A stretch of 64,000 bases of DNA from Hemerocallis citrina (Eukaryota; Streptophyta; Magnoliopsida; Asparagales; Asphodelaceae): contig CM030362.1 in assembly GCA_017893485.1 (NCBI GenBank), positions 259,630,755-259,694,754 on the forward strand. Direction: 5' to 3'. Each line of letters opens with the position of its first letter. Positions within the stretch are counted from its first letter, which is position 1. Positions 23,578 through 35,984 of this stretch are shown here, piece by piece. The translations under genes and the position numbers were made by a program. Under the pieces are notes generated by a model. It was not told the origin of the DNA. It ran no database searches and was given only the letters and a program-made list of their open reading frames with translations.

Positions 23578-24325
23578 CTCCTCTAAAATAGAAATGGACT
23601 CTCATTGCGGTCGACCTCTATCTTAGTAGTTGACTTGTATCGCCTAGGCAGCCAATCTAGCACATCATTTCGTCTCATTTCTTCGCTTCGAAAACTCTTC
23701 TCGCATCGCACTTTTCTCTTCACATCAAACTTAGGATGCTAGACATAAACCCTAAAATTCTCCACCTTGGATTGCATAGAAACTGCTTGCACATTTGTGT
23801 GATTTATTGCTTCTGGACTCATCTCATCATCTTCCTGCAAAAAACATGATTCAGTGACATCTTCTGTTAGTTAAATTTATCTCCACATGTTATTTCTCCA
23901 ATTGTATGCCCCCTTCCTCAAGGGCATACCTCAGTAGGTGTTAACACGATATGTCATCCTCTACACGAACTCCACCTACCTCGAGGCATCCACCTCCTCT
24001 CGACGGTATTCAAATATCGTAATCTAGCTTAAGTGATTCTAGTGGCAGCGGATTAAATACTTTAGGAACACTGGGACTAGAAACACTTCGCCAAGATTTT
24101 CAATTTTCATAAATTTTGTAGAGGTTGTGCTTAACACCCCTTCTTCCCCTCATCACTGTACGACGACCTTCCGAAATTGATAAACTCCATTTCGAGCTGT
24201 GTATCTACAACTCCGTACTTTTAGAGTTACCAATGATATTAGGTTCTGCTTCAACAAAAGAACATGTATGACCTTCTTCAATGTAAACCTCTTTCCATCT
24301 GGCATATCCAATTCAACTGTTTCGT
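23578..24325 (-). pseudogene. Ty1-copia pol fragment (pre-integrase region)
   Basis: On the minus strand at about 24325-24153 the peptide contains VELDMPDGKRFTLKKVIHVL, LKQNLISLVTL and NGVYQF, typical of the copia region between protease and integrase. The rest (23578-24150) is too decayed to assign. It is cut at 24326 by the long-LTR element. Copia gag remains appear at 31346-32345 beyond that insertion, in the order expected for one minus-strand element. Confidence 0.7.
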
Positions 24326-27300
24326 TGTCATACCTCGCTTTCCAAAATATGGGAATACGAGCACATGACTGAGGCCCAGCGAATGAAGTGAATACACTAT
24401 TCATAAGTTGTACAGATAACTCAACAACAAGATAACAACAAAACCATGCAGGCATATAAAATCACAATAGGATAACAAAAGTACACGACATAGTTCATAA
24501 CGTAACTAACAGCTAGGAATAAAAACATAGTTACAGGTCAAACATGCCCGGATTACAATAAAGAGTAGCATGAAATAAAATATGAACTAAAACAACATGA
24601 AAATAAACAAAACTAAAATACTTGATCAGCAACACTTTTGGGTAATTCTCCATTCGGGCCTGCAAGTACATTATCACAAAAGAAGAAACAAGATGATGTC
24701 CGTTAATGCAAGTCACGGGCCGTAAGTGGTACAAGCTAAGGGGACAAGAATAAAACGAAACAAGAAGCATGAAAAATATTATGGAGTCAAGAATCATGTA
24801 ATAGGAGAAATACAATATGTTAACAGGATCGTAAACAAGACATCATGAAACAAGTGGCATGTAAATGAGTAATCAAGTAAACAAGTATCAAGCACAGGTA
24901 ACAAGTGTCAAGGATCAAGTATCAAGTATCATGTATGTGTACAAGAAATCAAGTATCAAGTGTCCAGTGATCTGTTCAAGTCTTGTATTATTACTATCTA
25001 GGAAGAACTTTATGCATCCATACTTTTACTACATGGTTGCTACATACAATTAGTAACATTTAGGCCTAGTGGTGGATTTTATAGGGCGGTGTAATCAGGT
25101 ATCAAGTATCAAGCAAGCATGGTTTATGAATATGAAAATAAAGTAACAAGTTCACGAAACAAGTTCGTGAATACTAACAAATTAAAGAACCACGCGATGG
25201 GTTCCTGAATACAACAAGTTCATGAGCCAAGTAATGGCTTCATGAATACATCAAGATACAACAAGTTCATGAACAATGTACTGGGAAAAACGGGCCCCCT
25301 TCCGAGTATACTTACCTATATTGTCCACTACGATGGTCTTTTCCTTAAACCCCGGCTTGTTACTTTTATTAATTTTAATCAACAATAACAGATACCATAT
25401 TTAACTACTATCACGGGTAAAACAATCATACACATAATCATGTATAATCCTAAGAGTACATGTGTATATATCAATCGTGTTCATGTAATGCATGTGGCAA
25501 CAAAATATTCACGATCATATGAGAATACGGGATCGACGGATTATGTATAGCAACAATTTTCAATTCGACCGAAGAATACGAATTAGTGTTAAGGATTATA
25601 CTTGCGATATTTTGCAAAGAAAGCTTGTACGAGAACAAACGATTTGTACAAGAGAATACTTGCCTGATAACCGAAGACGATGATATCGAATACCAGAATA
25701 ACGGGATCAAAATCCCGAACAGCAAAGCACGTGCAAGATACGTGCACGGAGACACGTGCACAAAGAGACAACAACACAAAACAGCAAGGGCAGCACACTA
25801 GATCGGCCAAAATAGCAAACAACATTCTCCACTTCACAATCGGATCGCTGAGATCGAATATCAAGATCAAGATGATCGAATCAAATCGGACGGTCAGATT
25901 TCCCAGATGATGAAGATAATGATGAAGATCAAGATTGATCGATCGAACGGCTGCGATCAAAGAAAGTTGATGATCATCATGATCGTGACGATCAAGAAGA
26001 GATCGGATAGCTAGGATCTAATCGGATGATCAAGAGGAGATTGACGGCTAGGAATCAATCAATCAAGATCAAGATCAAGAGATCATGATCGCGATCACGA
26101 TGGTGAACGGATGGCTCACAACACACTTGATCAAACCTAAGCAAACACCAAATGGATCTCCCCACACCAACACCAAACAGCAACCCAACCCTTCTCCAAA
26201 ATAGCAAACACCCAACACAAATCCACTTCACCAAACACCAATACAATCAGATTACTCTTCCAACAGCAAACACCCATCCTTCTCCAAAACACCAAACACA
26301 GAATTCAGATCCAAGGGAATAAACACCAAACATGAAAATGGACCAATATAAACTTGTCTTCAACCTCTCTCTCTCTCTCTCTCGAGAGAGAGAGAGATAA
26401 TGGCAGGAAAACTCAACGACTGTGCGGATGCAACGGTGCACTCAGGGAAAGGCGATGCGCAGCGACGGGATGGCGGCTCGTCACAACCTTGTTTCGCACC
26501 AAAAAAAAGGGAGGCAAAAATGACAAGGTGTTCGGGCTTGGATGACGATGACGAGGGGCTGTCGAGGGGCGGAGCAACAGGGTGCTGAGGAGCTGACTGG
26601 AGGAAGGAGGAGGGCGGCGGTGCGAGGTGGGGGTGCAGGACAGGGTGGTGCCGGAAGGGAGACGACAGGGTACTGCGGAACCAGCAGTCTTGAGGCAGGA
26701 GAAGGAGGAGAAATGGGGGTCGTCGCGGTGTGCTGGCTGAGGCGTCGGAAGGGGTGAAGCAACGGAAGAGAGCAAGACGGGAAAGAGGGCGGAAGTCGAC
26801 GAAGGTGGTGGCAGGGTGTTGGCCAAAGGCTAGGCGGCTCGATGAGGGGGTGTTTGAGTGGGAGGCACTCGGAGGCAGGCAATGGGGAGAATAAGTTCGG
26901 GAGGCGGAGACGGGGTGAGGTCGAAGGTGAGGGGAATGGGGAGGACGGGTTGGGTTCTGTTGTTTTTGGAACAAGGTATGGAGAGAGAGGAAGACGGGGA
27001 GAGAAGGAGATAGAAAGGGGAGTTTATATAAATAAAATATTATAATATATTAAATGTAATAATGGGTAGAGTAATGGGAGAGAGAGTGGGGGCAGTTATA
27101 GGGGTTATGGAATAAGAAGAGTTGAGAGAATGTGAGGGGTTGTATACAGGTGGATTAGAAAGTGTGGGGATTTGAATAAATTATATAGGATGGAGTCTAT
27201 ACAATATATATGAGTACTGGGTTTGGATTTGGGCTTAAAACAATTGGGCTTTATATTTGGGTTTATGATAAATAATTAAACAATTTGGGCTTGGCTCAAA

Positions 27301-27493
27301 ACATTTTAATAAATCAATTATGGGATTGGGCTTATAATAAACAATTGGGCTAAAAATAATAAAAGTAATATTGGCTTCATACAAGTAGCTTGTATAATAT
27401 AATCAATAAAAAAATAATTACAAGATACTAATAATTTAAAAATACGGAATAATACTTGAAAGAAAATACATATTAATGGAAACAGGGGTTACA
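24326..27493 (-). repeat. Long LTR, left copy (3' LTR of minus element)
   Basis: 3168 bp. It holds ATCAAGT-type short repeats (about 24880-24975), paired CACGTG boxes (25728, 25753), a GATC-dense tract (25846-26100), a CT/GA palindromic microsatellite (26366-26398) and a GC-rich stretch (26400-27000). The stacked Pro/Ser-rich open frames there (for example 26360-26974, minus) look like by-products of composition. Confidence 0.85.
27023..27030 (-). promoter_or_regulatory. LTR TATA box, minus
   Basis: Minus-strand TATATAAA followed by CTCCCC, at the border of AT-rich and GC-rich DNA; conserved in the other LTR at 30882-30875. Confidence 0.6.
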
Positions 27494-27774
27494 AATCCTA
27501 CACACCATATAACAAAATTTCATCCTCGAAATTTGCTTAGGCGGTATATAGGACAAAGCAAAACAAACTTGGAAAATAACAAACTAGGAATTAAAGGGAA
27601 AGAGACAAAATGGTGGCAGCACAAAAATGGGAAATAACATGGATAAGAATGAAGTGATCTAAAATGCTGTGAATAAAGATTCAACAAATGATGACAAATG
27701 CAAATGTATGAAAAGGAAGCAAGCGATGCAAAGAAGGAGAAGCAAATAATACAAGGGAGGGGAAGCAACAAGAG

Positions 27775-27829
27775 GATCCTGGGACCTGTGGGTTATGGGC
27801 CCACCACGCTTCCGCTGTGCCGTTCTGAT
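27775..27829 (-). pseudogene. Initiator tRNA-Met-derived segment (nt 1-55)
   Basis: On the minus strand, 52 of 55 bases match the 5' part of plant initiator tRNA-Met as I recall it: acceptor 5' strand, D arm, anticodon arm with CAT, and start of the T arm. The T-arm 3' side, box B and acceptor 3' strand are absent. About 70 bp before it is also conserved in the relative at 55880-55952. The same element uses this tRNA as primer. Confidence 0.85.
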
Positions 27830-28167
27830 GGCGACGTTCCATGCCGTAGACATGTCGTTGTAGACCACATGACACCAATTGACGAACCGAGCAGGAAGAA
27901 AGAATAAGACACCAGAATCAAAAGAATATGGGTACAAAAGAAAGAATCTATACCCGATAAAGAATCAATGAATGTGAATGAATGGAAGAGGCGAAACAAC
28001 TGAGAAATGAAAGAACTGAATGTGAAGGAATCAAAGAGGAGTATCTAGATTATGTTGGTTATTCATTATCCATGTGACTCATGCCTGGTGCACGTGTTGT
28101 TGAGTTAATCTGGCTGAGTCAAGTCCGTCTAATGTATTAGTCAAACTAACACATTAGCCAAACCTGA

Positions 28168-28179
28168 GCTCTGATACCA
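28168..28179 (-). other. Primer-binding site, initiator tRNA-Met
   Basis: Minus-strand TGGTATCAGAGC, 10 bp from the LTR edge at 28190. Confidence 0.85.
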
Positions 28180-28189
28180 CTTAAAACCC

Positions 28190-31100
28190 TATCACGCCCT
28201 GCTTCTCAAAATACGGGAATATGAGCACATGACTGAGGCCCGGCGAATGATGCGAATACACCATTCATTAGTTGTACAGGTAACTCAACAACAAGATAAC
28301 AATAAAATCATGCAGGCATGTAAAATCACAATAGGATAACAAAAGTACACGACATAGTTCATAACATAACCAATAGCTGGGAATAAAAACATAGTTACAG
28401 GTCAAACATGCTCGGATTACAATAGAGAGTAGCATGAAATAAAATATGAACTAAAGCAACATGAAAATAAACAAGACTAAAATACTTGACCAGCAACACC
28501 TTCGCGTAATTCTCCATTCGGACCTGCAAGTACATTATCACAAAAGAAGAAACAAGAAGATGCCCGTTAATACAAGTCACGGACCGCAAGTGGTACAATC
28601 TAAGGGGACAAGAATAAAACGAAACAAGAAGCATGAAAAATATCATGGAGTCAAGAATCATGTAACAGGAGAAATGCAATATGTAAACAGGATCATGAAT
28701 AAGACATCATGAAACAAGTGACATGTAAACGAGTAATCAAGTAAATAAGTATCTAGTACAGGTAACAAGTGTCAAGGATCAAGTATCAAGTATCAAGTAT
28801 CATGTATCATGTACAAGAAATCAAGTATCAAGTATCAAGTGATCATGTTCAAGTCTTGTATTATTACTATCTAGGTATCACTTCATGCATCCATATTTTT
28901 ACTATATGGTTGCTACATACAATCAGTTATGTTTAGGCCTAGTGGTGAATTTTATAGGGCAGTGTAATCAGGTATCAAGTATCAAGCAAGCATGGTTTAT
29001 GAATACGAAAATAAAGTAACAAGTTCACGAAATAAGTTCGTGAATACTAACAAGTTAAAGAACCGCGCGATGGGTTCCTGAATACAACAAGTTCATAAGC
29101 CAAGTAATGGCTTCATGAATACATCAAGATACAACAAGTTCATGAACCATGTACTGGGAAAAACGGGCCCCCTTCCGAGTATACTTACCTATATTGTCCA
29201 CTACTATGGTCTTTCCCTTAAACCCCGGCTTGTTACTTTTATTAATTTTAATCAACAATAACAGATACTATATTTAACTTCTATCATGGGTAAAACAATC
29301 ATGCATATAATCATGTATAATCCTAAGAGTACATGTGTGTATATCAATCGTGTTCATGTAATGCATGTGGCAACAAAGTATTCACATCATATGAGAATAC
29401 GGGATCGACGGATTATGTATAGCAACAGTTTTCAATTCGACCGAAGAATACGAATTAGAGTCAAGGAATATACTTGCGGTATTTTGTAAAGAAAGCTTGT
29501 ACGAGAACAAACGATTTGTACAAGAGAATACTTGCCTGATAACCGATGATGATGATATCGAATACCAGAATAACGGGATCAAAATCCCGAACAGCGAAGC
29601 ACGTGCAAGATACGTGCATGGAGACACGTGCACAAAGAGACAGCAACACAAAATAGCAAGGGCAGCACACCAGATCGGCCAAAATAGCAAACAACAAACT
29701 CCACTTCACGATCAGATCGCTGAGATCGAAGATCAAGATCTAGATGATCAAATCAGATTGGACGGCCAGATTTTCCTGATGATGAAGATCAAGAGCGATC
29801 GATCGAACGACTGCGATCAAAGGAAGTTGATGATCATCATGATCGTGACGATCAAGAAGAGATCGGACGGCTAGGATCTAATCGGATGATCAAGAGGAGA
29901 TCACGTCTAGGAATCTATCAATCAAGATCAAGATCAAGAGATCATGATCGCGATCACGATGGTGAACGGACGACTCACAACACACTTGATCAAACCTAAG
30001 CAAACACCAAATGGATCTCCCCACACCAACTCCAAACAACAACCCAACCCTTCTCCAAAATAGTAAACACCCAACACAAATCCACTTCACCAAACACCAA
30101 TACAATCAGATTACTCTTCCAACAGCAAACACCCATCCTTCTCCAAAACACCAAACATAGAATTTAGATCCAAGGAAATAAACACCAAACATGAAAATGG
30201 ACCAATATAAACTTGTCATCAACCTCTCGACAGGGGGAGAGAGAGAGAGAGGGAATGGCGGGAAAACTCAGTGACTGTGCAGATGTGGTGGCGCGCTCAG
30301 GGAGAGGCGATGTGCAGTGACGGGATGGCAGCTCGTTGCGACCCTATTTCGCACCAAAAATAGGGGAGGAAATAATGACGAGGTGTTCAGGCTTGGATGA
30401 CGACGACGAGGGGCGTCGAGGGGCGGAGCGAAGGGGTGCTGAGGAGCTGACTGGAGGAAGGAGGAGGGCGGCGGTGCAAGGTGGGGGCGCAGCATAGGGT
30501 AGCGCCAGAAGGGAGACAACAGGGTACTGCGGCGCCGCAGTCACGAGGCAGGAGAAGGAGGAGAAACGGGGGTCGTCACGGTGTGCTGGCTGAGGTGTCG
30601 GAAGGGGTGAAGCAATGGAAGAGAGCAAGACGGGGGAGAGGGCAGAAGTCGACGAAGGTTGCGGCGGGGTGTTGGGCGAAGGCTAGGCTGCTCGACGAGG
30701 GGGTGTTTGAGCGGGAGGCGCTCGGAGGCAGGCGATGGGGAGAATGGGTTCGGGAGGCGGAGATGGGGTGAGGTCGAAGGTGATGGGAATGGGGGGACGG
30801 GTTGGGTTTTGTGGTTTTTGGAACAGGGGATGGAGAGAGAGGAAGACGGGGAGAGAGGGAGACAGAAGGGGGGGTTTATATAAATAAAATATTATAATAT
30901 ATTAAATGTAATAATGGGTAGAGTAATGGGGGAGAGAGTGGGGGCAGTTATAGGGGTTATGGAATAAGAAGAGTTGAGAGAATGTGAGGGGTTGTATACA
31001 GGTGGATTAGAAACTGTGGGGATTTGAATAAATTATATAGGATCGAGTCTATACAATATATATGAGTACTGGATTTGGATTTGGGCTTAAAACAATTGCG

Positions 31101-31345
31101 CTTTATATTTGGGCTTATGATAAATAATTAAACAATTTGGGCTTGGCTCAAAACATTTTAATAAATCAATTATGGGATTGGGCTTATAATAAACAATTGG
31201 GCTAAAAATAATAATAGTAATATTGGCTTCATAAAAGTAGCTTGTATAATATAATCAATAAAAAAATAATTACAAGATACTAATAATTTAAAAATACGGA
31301 ATAATATTTGAAAGAAAATACATATTAATGGAAACAGAGGTTACA
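28190..31345 (-). repeat. Long LTR, right copy (5' LTR of minus element)
   Basis: 3156 bp, same layout as the left copy, with TATA at 30882-30875 and the paired CACGTG boxes near 29600-29635. The inner edge reads TATCACGCCC where TGTCACGCCC is expected, a G-to-A change. Confidence 0.85.
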
Positions 31346-32345
31346 TTCTTCACCCACTACGTCACAATTTTCATCAGTCCTCGTCCTTACAGAAAGACTG
31401 GTTATAGACTTTTATGTAGAAAACATATTTCTCTTGGAGAAAATATGAGAAAAGCTATCCGAATTATGAAATAAGCAGAATCTACATCTTTATAACTTGA
31501 AACAATAAGATAGTAAAAAGTATTACATGATTCAACGGCACTGACTATGTTGGCACCCTTCTGATTTAACAACTTGTGACAATCCCTCTTGTAATGCCTT
31601 TTTCCTTAGTAATGGTGGCAACATACCCCACCTTTATGAGCACTTTTTCTTCCAATTGAAGTTCTCTCCACATGCCATGCAACTTACATAACTAAACCAT
31701 GATTTCTTAGTTTACTTCCTAAGTTCATTATCCATCAAGCCCTTGATCACACCGGCCAATTAGAGCTTCTCCTTTGCAGATTTTTCATGTAACATGGTGG
31801 TTATTAAATGCTCGTATGAATCTGAAAGTGAATATATCAAGTTGAAAGATTTATCTTCTTCACTGAGATCAACTGTGTTTATTGACTCAATTCGGTTAAT
31901 ACCTTATTGAATTTCACTATATGATCATGAAAAGCTATAACTTCCTTCATTGAGAAATGAAATAGTTTTTTCGTCCAGTACATCCGATTCAATAACGACG
32001 ATCCCGGATAGTTAATTTTTAGTCTTACCCACAGACTCACTGCATTTTTCTCCTAAAAAAAGTTGCACTTGACTTCGTCTGCCATTGACAGCCAGATAAA
32101 ACTCAAGGTTTTTAAACAATTCTCATATTATTTCCCCTACTTCATGCTGTCTGGCTTTATCGCCACACCCGGCTTCTCTTTATCTCCTTCTAGGGCAACA
32201 TGTAAGAAATGTTGGACCAATATGTCGTACATGTCCGCCTTCTAAAGATTAAAGTTGAGCTAACCAGTGAATTGTTTGATCTTCAGAAAACCATGTGTGT
32301 CATTTTCACCAAGGAACTTGAGCAACCCTTGCTTTGATACCACTT
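31346..32345 (-). pseudogene. Ty1-copia gag, heavily decayed
   Basis: Minus-strand pieces in different frames resemble copia gag: FNKVLTEL (about 31930-31900), YSLSDSYEHLITTMLHEK (about 31850-31790), GVIKGLMDNE (about 31755-31720) and a zinc knuckle GKRHYKRDCHKLL (about 31620-31560) whose second Cys appears changed. Stops and frameshifts are frequent. An initiator tRNA-Met-type PBS, minus-strand TGGTATCAAAGC, is at 32342-32331. Confidence 0.7.
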
Positions 32346-32660
32346 TGTAGAGGAATCCAATTGGTGTAGCGGAAGGTTTTTGTGCTAAGTTATGCGACAA
32401 CTGATCACAATGAAAAACCAATCAATAGTATACCACACCAAATACAAAAACAAACACCTTTTTTTTAGTTCTGCGAACCAAATTCGGGAGAGAAATAACC
32501 AAGATATTATTCAACTAGAGATGACACAAAAGTTACAATACTCTCACTAAGAATAAATCTTTCTCTCAAGCCTTACTAGAAAATACTCGGTTGTTTACAA
32601 TAAAAAACACTTAGATGAAGTACTAACTCTCATGGAGACCATTACAATTACTTTAATTTG
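32346..32660 (-). repeat. Ty1-copia 5' LTR, minus
   Basis: Begins next to the PBS (plus strand TGTAGAGG) and matches 11343-11729 in several blocks. The right end near 32660 is uncertain. Confidence 0.6.
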
Positions 32661-33120
32661 TTAAAGTTACATGTGAAATACACATGTTTATTTTTTACAA
32701 ACAAATATTTTTAAATATTTGTTTATTTGACAACTCTCTCATTAAACATCGTAAGATTTATATTTCAAGTATTGACCCTGATTATGGCTGGAGTCTTCGG
32801 ACTCTATCCGTTTCATCAAAAAAAAGTATTGACCCTGATTATACTACCAGAAACACCAACTACAAATCAGATCCTCGTTGTTGATTATTATCCGTGAGTT
32901 TTAGTTTGAAATGATTGCTTGACCATGTTTTTCTATTAAGCCCTTTCACTTTGTTTTAAATACTTGTAATTTCTTTCGTGTCCAACATATTTAGAAAAAG
33001 CGATTATGGAATGTGTATGATTAACATAAAAACCTTCTTATGCTATTGTGATCGATTAAAGAAACAACAATTTGAATTCGGAGTTTGGATATCGAAAGTT
33101 ATTTATTTATTTTTCTTTAA
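32661..33120. other. Non-coding, nothing recognised
   Basis: AT-rich. A near-repeat of AGTATTGACCCTGATTAT occurs at about 32768 and 32826. Confidence 0.4.
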
Positions 33121-35840
33121 ATATACTAGTAGTCTCCACATGCGATGCACGTTTTAATAAATTTTTTTATATAGTAAATAATAAGACGTAATCTGGTCTC
33201 GAATCTGAGACATTCCTTTACTCATAATCTCATACATACTCTTTACAAATTATCCCTAGTGGAACAAACTTTTATTTTATATGAGTGACACTTTTGTAAA
33301 TAATTATGTCGTAAATAAATTTGAACTTTGAAAGTATTATGGTAACTAATAACAGTGGAGTAAATGAATGGTTAATATAACTCCACTTAAAAATAAATGG
33401 TTGAGATTAGATGGTTGAATGTCTACAAACTACAGGTTGTCTACAAATGACAACCCAACTCTTCAATTATAATATTACTAGTAATTTGCATGTACGATGC
33501 ACGTTATTATAATGTGCGTGCGATGCACGTCTACAAAAAGTATAATTATCAAATTAAATGAATATATATCGAATAAGAAAAAAAGTTTATATTTGAATGT
33601 GTTGATTTGGGCTACCGTGCGGTGCACATTTATATTTGTTGGATATAATTTGGACGTGTATTATACATGTTTATATGGTTACAAAGCTAGGGTTTGTCTG
33701 TTACAAACCCCAACTCTCCAATTAAAATAGTAGAAACTAGTAATTTGCACGTACGATGCACGTTCTAATAAAAAAAATTTATAGAGTAAATAATAAGACG
33801 TAATCTGGTTTTGAACCTAAGACATCCCTTTACTCATACATACTCTTTACAAATTACTCCTAGTGGCACAACCTTTTATTTTATATGAGTGAGACTTTTG
33901 TAAATAATTATGTCGTAAATAAATTTAAACTTTGAGGGTATTATGATAACTAACAGCAGTTGAGTAAATGAATGGTTAGTACAATTCTCACTTAAAAATG
34001 AATGGTTGAAATTAGATGGCTGATTGTCAACAACTTACAGGTTCTCTACAAATGACAACCCCAAATCTCCCATTATAATATTAGAGATATACAAGTAATT
34101 TACAAGTGCGATGCACGTTCTAATTACTTTTTTTTAATTTAGAAATAATAAGATGTAATTTGGCCTCGAACCAGAGACATCTCTTTACTCATCACATACT
34201 CTTTACATATTACCCCTAGTGGCACAAACTTTTATTTTATATGAGGGATATATGTCGTAAATAAATTTCAACATTGAGGATATTATGGTAGCTAACAACA
34301 GTTGAGTAAATGAATGGTTAATATAACTCGCACTTAAAATTGAATGGTTGAGATTAGATGATTGAATGAATGTCTACAAATTACATGTTGTCTACAAATG
34401 ACAACCCCAACTCTCTCATTACAATATTAGAGATTACTGCATGTACGTTGCACGTTCTAATTTTTTTTTTTTTATAGTAAATTATACGACGTAATCTGGC
34501 CTCGAACCTGAGACCTTCCTTTACTCATCACATACTCTTTACAAATGACCCCTAGTGGTACAAACTTTTATTTTATATGGGTGACACTTTTGTAAATAAT
34601 TATGTGGTAAATAAATTTGAATTTTGAGAGTATTATGGTAACTAACAATAGTTGAGTAAATGAATGGTTAATATAACTCATACTTAAAAATGAATGCTTG
34701 AGATTAGATGGTTGAAAATCTGCATATTACAGGTAGTCTACAAATGACAACCCCAATTCTCCCATTATAATATTAGGGATAGTGATCTGCACGTGCGATG
34801 CACGTTCTAATTATTATTTTTATATAGTAAATAATAATACGTAATTTGGCATCGAACCTGAGATATCCCTTTACTCATCATATATATACTTTACAAATTA
34901 CATCTAGTGGCACAAACTTTTATTTTATATGAGTGACACTTTTGTAAATAATATTGTCGTAAATAAATTTGAGCTTTGAGTGTATTATGGTAACTAAGAA
35001 CAGTTGAGTAAATGAATGGTTAATATAACTCCCACTTAAAAATGAATGACTGAGATTATATGGTTGAATATCTACAAATTACATGTTGTCTACAAATTAT
35101 AGGTTGTCTACAAATGACAACCCTAACTCTCTCATTATAATATTAGAGATTACTAGTAACCTATACGTGCGATGCACGTTCTAATCAATTTTTTTTAAAT
35201 ATAAAGCAAATAGTAAGACTTAATCTGGCTGCGAACCCTTATATTCATACATACTCTTTACAAATTACCCATAGTGGCACAAACTTTTTTTTTATGAGTG
35301 ACACTTTTGTAAATAGTCATGTCGTTTATAAATTTGAACTTTAAGGGTATTATGGTAACTAACAACAGTTGAGTAAATGAATGGTTAATATAACTCCTAC
35401 TTAAAAATAAATGGTTGATATTAGATGGTTGAATGTTTACAAATTACAGGTTGTCTACAAATGACAACCCCAACTCTCCCATTGTTAGAGACTAGTGATC
35501 TGTAAGTGTGATGCACGTTCTATTTTTTTTTTTTGTATAGTAAATAATAAGACGTAATCTGGCCTCGAACCTGAGACATCCCTTTACTCATAAAAAACAC
35601 TTTACAAATTACCCTTAGTGGCACAAACTTTTATTTTATATAAGTGACACTTTTGTAAATAATTATGTCGTAAATAAATTTGAAATTTGAGTGTATCATG
35701 GTAACTAACAACTGTTGAGTAAATGAATGGTTAATATAACTTCCACTTAAAAATAAATGATTGAGATTAGATTGTTGAATGTCTACAAATTACAAGTTGT
35801 CTACAAATGAAAACCCTAACTCTCCCATTATAATATTATA
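33121..35840 (-). mobile_element. Tandem array of miniature Helitron-like units
   Basis: About seven head-to-tail units of 335-370 bp start near 33121, 33734, 34087, 34438, 34778, 35152 and 35487; 33484-33733 holds a shorter divergent piece. On the minus strand units begin TCTCTAATATTATAATGGGAG and end with a hairpin of the type ACGTGC-ATC-GCACGT, about 11 nt, then CTAG followed by T. That is the Helitron terminal plan (TC...hairpin...CTAG, A/T target). Best-kept CTAG ends are at 33124, 33737, 35155 and 35490. There is no coding capacity. Each unit has GGTTCGAGGCC or a variant on the minus strand, like a Pol III box B. Confidence 0.75.
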
Positions 35841-35984
35841 GTTATTAAAGATTAGAGATTAAAGATTATGTTTTATCATAAATACTAATTTCTTTTATCA
35901 AAGTGTAATATTTTATAATTGTACATACTCTTTCTCTAACTTGGAGGTGGACCCTCGTCCTATAAAATCCATTAACCGTACTAG

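Larger units (their letters stand above)
24326..31345 (-). mobile_element. Non-autonomous long-LTR retrotransposon (LARD-like), minus
   Basis: Two direct repeats of about 3.16 kb (24326-27493, 28190-31345) flank only 696 bp. On the minus strand the LTR starts TGTAACC and ends ...GCGAGGTATGACA. An initiator tRNA-Met PBS is at 28179-28168. The flanks TTCGT (24321-24325) and TTCTT (31346-31350) match at 4 of 5 bases and may be an aged target duplication. There is no gag or pol. A relative in opposite orientation occupies 50304-59830. Confidence 0.85.

Noticed and set aside
26360..26974. 204-codon Pro/Ser-rich open frame on the minus strand, with several overlapping frames
   Set aside because: Lies in the GC-rich part of a long LTR. 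Several frames on both strands are open at once, the sister LTR breaks them, and there is no domain.
27775..27829. Functional initiator tRNA-Met gene
   Set aside because: Only nucleotides 1-55 are present; T-arm 3' side, box B and acceptor 3' strand are missing.
33121..35840. Regularly spaced repeats resembling a CRISPR array
   Set aside because: Unit of about 350 bp, repeats and spacers both homologous, plant context with Helitron termini; not CRISPR.
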